A stretch of 64,000 nucleotides of DNA from UBA7434 sp042090785 (GTDB lineage: Bacteria; Pseudomonadota; Gammaproteobacteria; Pseudomonadales; UBA7434). Made by a program: the position numbers and the translations under genes. This document shows positions 61,028 to 64,000 of the stretch, piece after piece. The notes below the pieces were generated by a model. The model did no database searches, was not told where the DNA came from, and saw nothing but the letters and a program-made list of their open reading frames with translations. Position 1 is the stretch's first letter. Each line of letters opens with the position of its first letter. The stretch covers positions 85,750 through 149,749 of the forward strand of contig JBELIP010000003.1 in the NCBI GenBank assembly GCA_042090785.1. Reading direction: 5' to 3'.

Positions 61028-61276
61028 TTACCCACCGGTAACAGGAGGGAAAAAAGCCAGCTCATCGCCATCGCTAACGAGGGCATCACGAGAAACCGTT
61101 TGCTGATTTTTAGCCGCAACAACTTCTTTGGCAAGTAACACTTGCCACTTATCATCACCCTTAGTGACTAAACGATTTAACAATACCTGCACAGTATCGC
61201 CACGAAGCCACTCAACTGACTGCTCGCTAATGCCTAGTTGCTCTCTTAAGCGCGCAAAAAACAATACTTTAACCAT
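61028..61276 (-). CDS. moaD: Molybdopterin synthase sulfur carrier subunit MoaD
   Basis: Ubiquitin-like sulfur carrier. The 82-residue fold begins MVKVLFFARLREQLGISEQ and ends FFPPVTGG, the C-terminal Gly-Gly that is adenylated by MoeB and thiocarboxylated. All features are canonical. It lies 8 bases after moaC and 9 before moaE, a tight operon. Confidence 0.96.
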   Translation of the reverse strand: MVKVLFFARLREQLGISEQSVEWLRGDTVQVLLNRLVTKGDDKWQVLLAKEVVAAKNQQTVSRDALVSDGDELAFFPPVTGG

Positions 61277-61284
61277 AAAAACCT

Positions 61285-61773
61285 TTAATCGCTTACGTCT
61301 CTATACCAATGACCACTTTTACCACCGGCCTTTTCATCCAGCTTAATATCCGAGATAACAATGGACTTATCAACTGCTTTACACATATCGTAAATCGTTA
61401 AAGCCGCAACTGACACCGCTGTTAAAGCTTCCATTTCCACACCCGTCTGCCCAGTCATTTTACAAATAGCGCGCAGATATACGCAGTGTTTACTGGCATC
61501 TAAATCAAACTCCAGCGCAACAGAAGACAGCATTAATGGATGGCAAAGAGGAATTAAATCGCTGCACTTTTTAGCGGCTTGAATACCAGCAATGCGCGCC
61601 ACAGCAATAACATCACCCTTTTTGTTATTGCCCTCGCTTAATTGCAAAAAAGCCTCTTTACCCAGAGACACCTTTGCACTTGCTGCTGCCACTCTAAGCG
61701 AATCAGCTTTAGAGGAAACATCGACCATATACGCTTCGCCAGCCGCATTCAAATGGCTTAAACCATCACTCAT
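61285..61773 (-). CDS. moaC: Cyclic pyranopterin monophosphate synthase MoaC
   Basis: Converts the MoaA product to cPMP, the first stable molybdenum-cofactor intermediate. LSHLNAAGEAYMVDVSSKADSLR is the usual start; KKCSDLIPLCHPLMLSSVALEFDL and KMTGQTGVEMEALTAVSVAALTIYDMCKAVDK contain the active-site residues. Length 162. It is the first gene of moaC-D-E. moaA and moaB are not in this window and the plus-strand side holds other genes, so they lie elsewhere. Confidence 0.96.
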   Translation of the reverse strand: MSDGLSHLNAAGEAYMVDVSSKADSLRVAAASAKVSLGKEAFLQLSEGNNKKGDVIAVARIAGIQAAKKCSDLIPLCHPLMLSSVALEFDLDASKHCVYLRAICKMTGQTGVEMEALTAVSVAALTIYDMCKAVDKSIVISDIKLDEKAGGKSGHWYRDVSD

Positions 61774-61923
61774 TTGCTCAACCCTGCCTTTAATTCAATT
61801 TATTCAATATCAAGGTTTTATTGTCTCACTTTATATTGTTTTAAGACAAAGGTTTTTAGCTGCCCGCAATGCGAGTAAATGCATTAAGGCCAAAGCGCAC
61901 GATGCCAATGCAAGCGGCAGAGG

Positions 61924-61975
61924 TTTAATTAGCACCCTTACCATGCCATTTTAATTAGCACCCTTACCATGCCAT
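61924..61975. repeat. Perfect 26-bp tandem duplication
   Basis: A 26-base unit, TTTAATTAGCACCC followed by TTACCATGCCAT, occurs twice without any difference (61924-61949, 61950-61975). It lies about 150 bases upstream of moaC and has no coding role I can support. Confidence 0.92.
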
Positions 61976-62068
61976 ATAGACACTCGATCACAGCAAAATC
62001 CCGCATTAGTGTAAAAATCAACCTTTAAGAGCGCCATACTCACGGGTAGAGACTTTAGTATTATTAGG

Positions 62069-62074
62069 TATAAT
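62069..62074 (+). promoter_or_regulatory. Candidate -10 box of fklB
   Basis: TATAAT in GGTATAATGCCG, with a poor -35 (TAGAGA around 62047). It would give a 5' leader of about 160 bases before the fklB start at 62245. Confidence 0.4.
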
Positions 62075-62244
62075 GCCGCGCATCGAACAGCCGGATGGCT
62101 AGCCAGCATGGTTTAACCCCTTGTTTAGGCACTTAACACCCTATCCTTTCGTAACATTGCTTTCGAACAATCGATTGGCCTCACTATTAGCAAAAAGTCT
62201 ATGCGGCCCTTCACCCAAATATTAATTAACCGTACGAGAAAACT

Positions 62245-62862
62245 ATGTCTGATATCGACTTATCCACTACCGAATTAAAAGCATCCTATGGCGTTGGCAT
62301 GCAAATGGGCCAGCAATTAAAAGGTGCTTTTAAAGACGTATCATTAGCTGCTGCTATTGCAGGACTAAAAGATGGCTTTAACAACCAGCCACCAAGAATT
62401 GAAGGCGATGCCATAAACGCAGCGTTTCAAGAAATTCAAGCAGCAATGGCAGCCGAAAGCAAAGCAGCTGCTGCTGAGCACTCAAAAGAAGGCGAAGCGT
62501 TTTTAGCTGAAAATGCTAAACGTGACGGCGTTACCGTGACTGAATCTGGCCTTCAATACGAAGTATTAGAAGCTGGCAGTGGCGACAAGCCACAAGCCAC
62601 TTCAACTGTACGCACGCATTACCGCGGCACATTAATTAACGGTGACGAGTTCGATAGTTCTTACAGCCGCAATGAGCCGACTGAATTCCCAGTAAACGGC
62701 GTCATTCCTGGTTGGACAGAAGCGCTTCAGTTAATGGAAGTTGGTGCTAAATGGAAGCTGTTTATTCCGTATCAACTTGCCTATGGCGAGCAAGGTGCTG
62801 GCGGTGCGATTGGCCCATTCCAAGCACTTGTATTTGAAATTGAGCTTATCGCTATACTGTAG
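62245..62862 (+). CDS. fklB: FKBP-type peptidyl-prolyl cis-trans isomerase, FklB/FkpA type
   Basis: A 205-residue folding catalyst. The N-terminal dimerisation domain (about 1-95) has ASYGVGMQMGQQLKG and a long helix FQEIQAAMAAESKAAAAEHSK. The C-terminal FKBP domain contains TVRTHYRGTLINGDEFDSSY, VIPGWTEALQLMEVGAKWKLF and IPYQLAYGEQGAGG, with the drug-binding aromatic residues in place. There is no signal peptide, so it is likely cytosolic like FklB. It is followed by a 14-bp tandem repeat. Confidence 0.93.
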   Translation: MSDIDLSTTELKASYGVGMQMGQQLKGAFKDVSLAAAIAGLKDGFNNQPPRIEGDAINAAFQEIQAAMAAESKAAAAEHSKEGEAFLAENAKRDGVTVTESGLQYEVLEAGSGDKPQATSTVRTHYRGTLINGDEFDSSYSRNEPTEFPVNGVIPGWTEALQLMEVGAKWKLFIPYQLAYGEQGAGGAIGPFQALVFEIELIAIL

Positions 62863-62886
62863 CTCTAGTTGCAGCACTAGCTGTAA

Positions 62887-62925
62887 CTACAAACTGCAAG
62901 CTACAAACTGTAAGCTACAAACTAA
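62887..62925. repeat. 14-bp tandem repeat after fklB
   Basis: CTACAAACTGCAAG (62887-62900), CTACAAACTGTAAG (62901-62914) and a partial third copy CTACAAACTAAAG follow head-to-tail. It begins 24 bases after the fklB stop. CTGTAG/CTGTAA elements just upstream resemble the end of fklB itself. Confidence 0.8.
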
Positions 62926-63018
62926 AGTCAAACGTTAGACGAAACGAGTAGAAAGACAAAACCGCTTTCTACTTGTTTTTAAAACTCTTACCGCCTTACC
63001 TCAAGAAAACTACACCCT

Positions 63019-63765
63019 ATGAATTTTTTAGATCCTTATCTAAGCCAAGATCTCCACAATGGCAATCAAATAACGATTAATGCCGATCAAGCTTGCGATT
63101 TTGCCAAGCAAGTTGCGGGCGACTTTAACCCTATCCATGATGCCGATTCAAAGCGATTTTGTGTGCCGGGGGATTTATTATTCGCCATTGCGCTTAATCG
63201 ATACGGTTTGCACTCATCCATGCAGTTTTCATTTTTAGAAATGTTAGGTGCCGACGTACCGATTATTTATTCAGAAAATAACGAGATTAGCGCTGAAGAC
63301 AACAAAGTGCATCAAGATGTCAGTACCGCCAATGGTAAAAAAATTATTGCCATAGAAACCGCTGGTGATAGAGGCGACAATGCCGACACCATAGAAAAGT
63401 TAGCCCTAAGTTATGTTCGTTTTTCAGGGCAGAACTTCCCGCATATTTTAGCGCCACTTATGCAAGAGCAAGGCGTAATGATAAATCCTGCTAGGCCCTT
63501 AGTGATTTATAAAAGCATGTCCTTTGAGCTAGACGATGTGCAGGCCGAGAACCTATCTCTTCAATTAGATGAGTGTTCGCTTGAAGTTCAAGGCAAGCGC
63601 GGCAATGGCATATTTTCATTTAGTTTAATGTCAGGAGATAAAAAAGTAGGCAGCGGACAGAAAAACTTAATTTTGAGTGGGCTTAGAGCCTATGATCACG
63701 ACGTGATAACAAAATTTGCTGCTGAGTATCTTGCCAAGCGGGACAAGTATCTAGCGAATGCATAG
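63019..63765 (+). CDS. DUF3581-family protein
   Basis: A 248-residue protein of a family found in gammaproteobacteria. The start MNFLDPYLSQDLH, then DQACDFAKQVAGDFNPIHD and KRFCVPGDLLFAIAL, suggests a hot-dog-like (MaoC/thioesterase-like) N-domain, because the FNPIH-D...PGDL pattern recalls MaoC dehydratases. The C-terminal part lacks motifs I recognise. ATG start with AAGAAAAC upstream. No signal peptide or membrane helix. It stands alone between fklB and tRNA-Ser. Its role is unknown; the hot-dog suggestion is inference. Confidence 0.8.
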   Translation: MNFLDPYLSQDLHNGNQITINADQACDFAKQVAGDFNPIHDADSKRFCVPGDLLFAIALNRYGLHSSMQFSFLEMLGADVPIIYSENNEISAEDNKVHQDVSTANGKKIIAIETAGDRGDNADTIEKLALSYVRFSGQNFPHILAPLMQEQGVMINPARPLVIYKSMSFELDDVQAENLSLQLDECSLEVQGKRGNGIFSFSLMSGDKKVGSGQKNLILSGLRAYDHDVITKFAAEYLAKRDKYLANA

Positions 63766-63871
63766 TACGCTAGCGAAAGGCTACAGGCGCTTTACAGGAT
63801 CAAGTATCTAATATAGAGTGCCGCGCTTTCAAGATAAAAAAAGCAAAAAAAAAATTACAATAGAAAAGTAC

Positions 63872-63959
63872 GGTGAGGTGTCTGAGTGGTCGAAAGAGCA
63901 CGCCTGGAAAGTGTGTGTACGGCAACGTACCGAGGGTTCGAATCCCTCCCTCACCGCCA
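63872..63959 (+). tRNA. tRNA-Ser (anticodon GGA)
   Basis: An 88-base class II tRNA. The acceptor stem GGTGAGG (63872-63878) pairs with CCTCACC before discriminator G and an encoded CCA (63957-63959). The anticodon stem CACGC/GTGTG holds the loop CTGGAAA with anticodon GGA at 63906-63908. The long variable arm TACGGCAACGTA and the T-loop GGTTCGAATCC are present. It reads UCC and UCU serine codons and is charged by SerS, encoded at 3.6-4.9 kb. Confidence 0.97.
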
Positions 63960-64000
63960 TTTAAATCTTTAAAGGCTCTTAAGCCCTTGTTAGTTAGCAA

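Larger units (their letters stand above)
61774..62244. other. Divergent moaC/fklB spacer
   Basis: 471 bases with no credible gene. It holds a perfect 26-bp tandem duplication (61924-61975) and a consensus -10 box facing fklB (62069-62074), plus a small CCGG...GGCTAGCC inverted element near 62091-62110. I saw no sequence resembling the conserved Moco riboswitch core ahead of moaC, but a structural search was not done. Confidence 0.45.

Noticed and set aside
61592..61954. 120-codon plus-strand frame opposite moaC
   Set aside because: Antisense shadow of moaC that continues into the spacer; no family resemblance.
61774..62244. Moco riboswitch ahead of moaC
   Set aside because: No recognisable conserved core by eye; the spacer is dominated by the tandem duplication. 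A covariance-model search would settle it.
63800..64000. Minus-strand open frame across the tRNA
   Set aside because: It contains the GGEGGIRTLGT-type peptide, a well-known spurious translation of the strand opposite tRNA-Ser, and lacks codon evidence of its own.

Overview
The window is a chromosomal segment from a gammaproteobacterium. It is gene-dense and visibly AT-rich. The block from cysG to purB (2.2-22.4 kb: cysG, serS, crcB, rarA, lolA, ftsK / trxB, aat, bpt, infA / clpA, clpS / cspD, icd, rluE, nudJ, mnmA, purB) follows the gene order I know from Pseudomonas. The lower GC, the bifunctional OlsF-like acyltransferase and the AddAB-like pair fit better with a marine relative (Cellvibrionales-like). 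That placement is inference; no rRNA is present. I see no prophage, insertion sequence, CRISPR array or integron.

Layout. 0-10 kb: glutathione reductase, a small Arg-rich protein, siroheme synthase, seryl-tRNA synthetase, fluoride channel, RarA, LolA and FtsK, all on the minus strand. 10-16 kb: trxB, then aat-bpt-infA, convergent with clpA-clpS; aat, bpt, clpS and clpA together make an N-degron pathway. 16-22.5 kb: cspD, icd, rluE, nudJ, mnmA, purB. 22.5-34.6 kb is a mixed region: assimilatory sulfate reductase, a spermidine-synthase-like protein, a SIMPL protein, a DegQ-type protease, hemB, a SOUL lipoprotein, a START protein, an OlsF-like enzyme with NRDE and DinB-like genes, a DoxX-like protein and rlmG. 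34.6-41.2 kb: a two-gene AddAB-like helicase/nuclease operon.

41.2-54.7 kb: a nearly complete type II secretion system in two divergent units, gspE-F-G-H-I-J-K-L-M followed by exeA/gspA- and gspB-like genes on the minus strand, and gspC-gspD on the plus strand. gspN and the prepilin peptidase gspO are not here. 54.7-64 kb: a D-cysteine desulfhydrase-like enzyme, yajC, bcp, rmuC, a ZIP metal transporter, a zinc-ribbon Nudix hydrolase, a flavin reductase, moaC-D-E (molybdopterin synthase and the preceding step), an FKBP-type isomerase, a DUF3581 protein and tRNA-Ser(GGA).

Two sequence-level observations go beyond gene content. First, the 100-N gap inside rlmG is flanked by exactly the same 55 bases on both sides. 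Removing the Ns and one copy restores one open frame of 413 codons, so the gene is probably intact and the break an assembly artefact. Second, short tandem duplications (14-26 bp units) recur at gene ends and in spacers. Three of them (speE-like gene, gspF, yajC) span the stop codon, so downstream copies of the gene's last codons lie just past the stop. No clearly novel multi-gene system stands out; the closest candidates are the olsF-like/NRDE/DinB-like trio and the hemB/SOUL/START trio.
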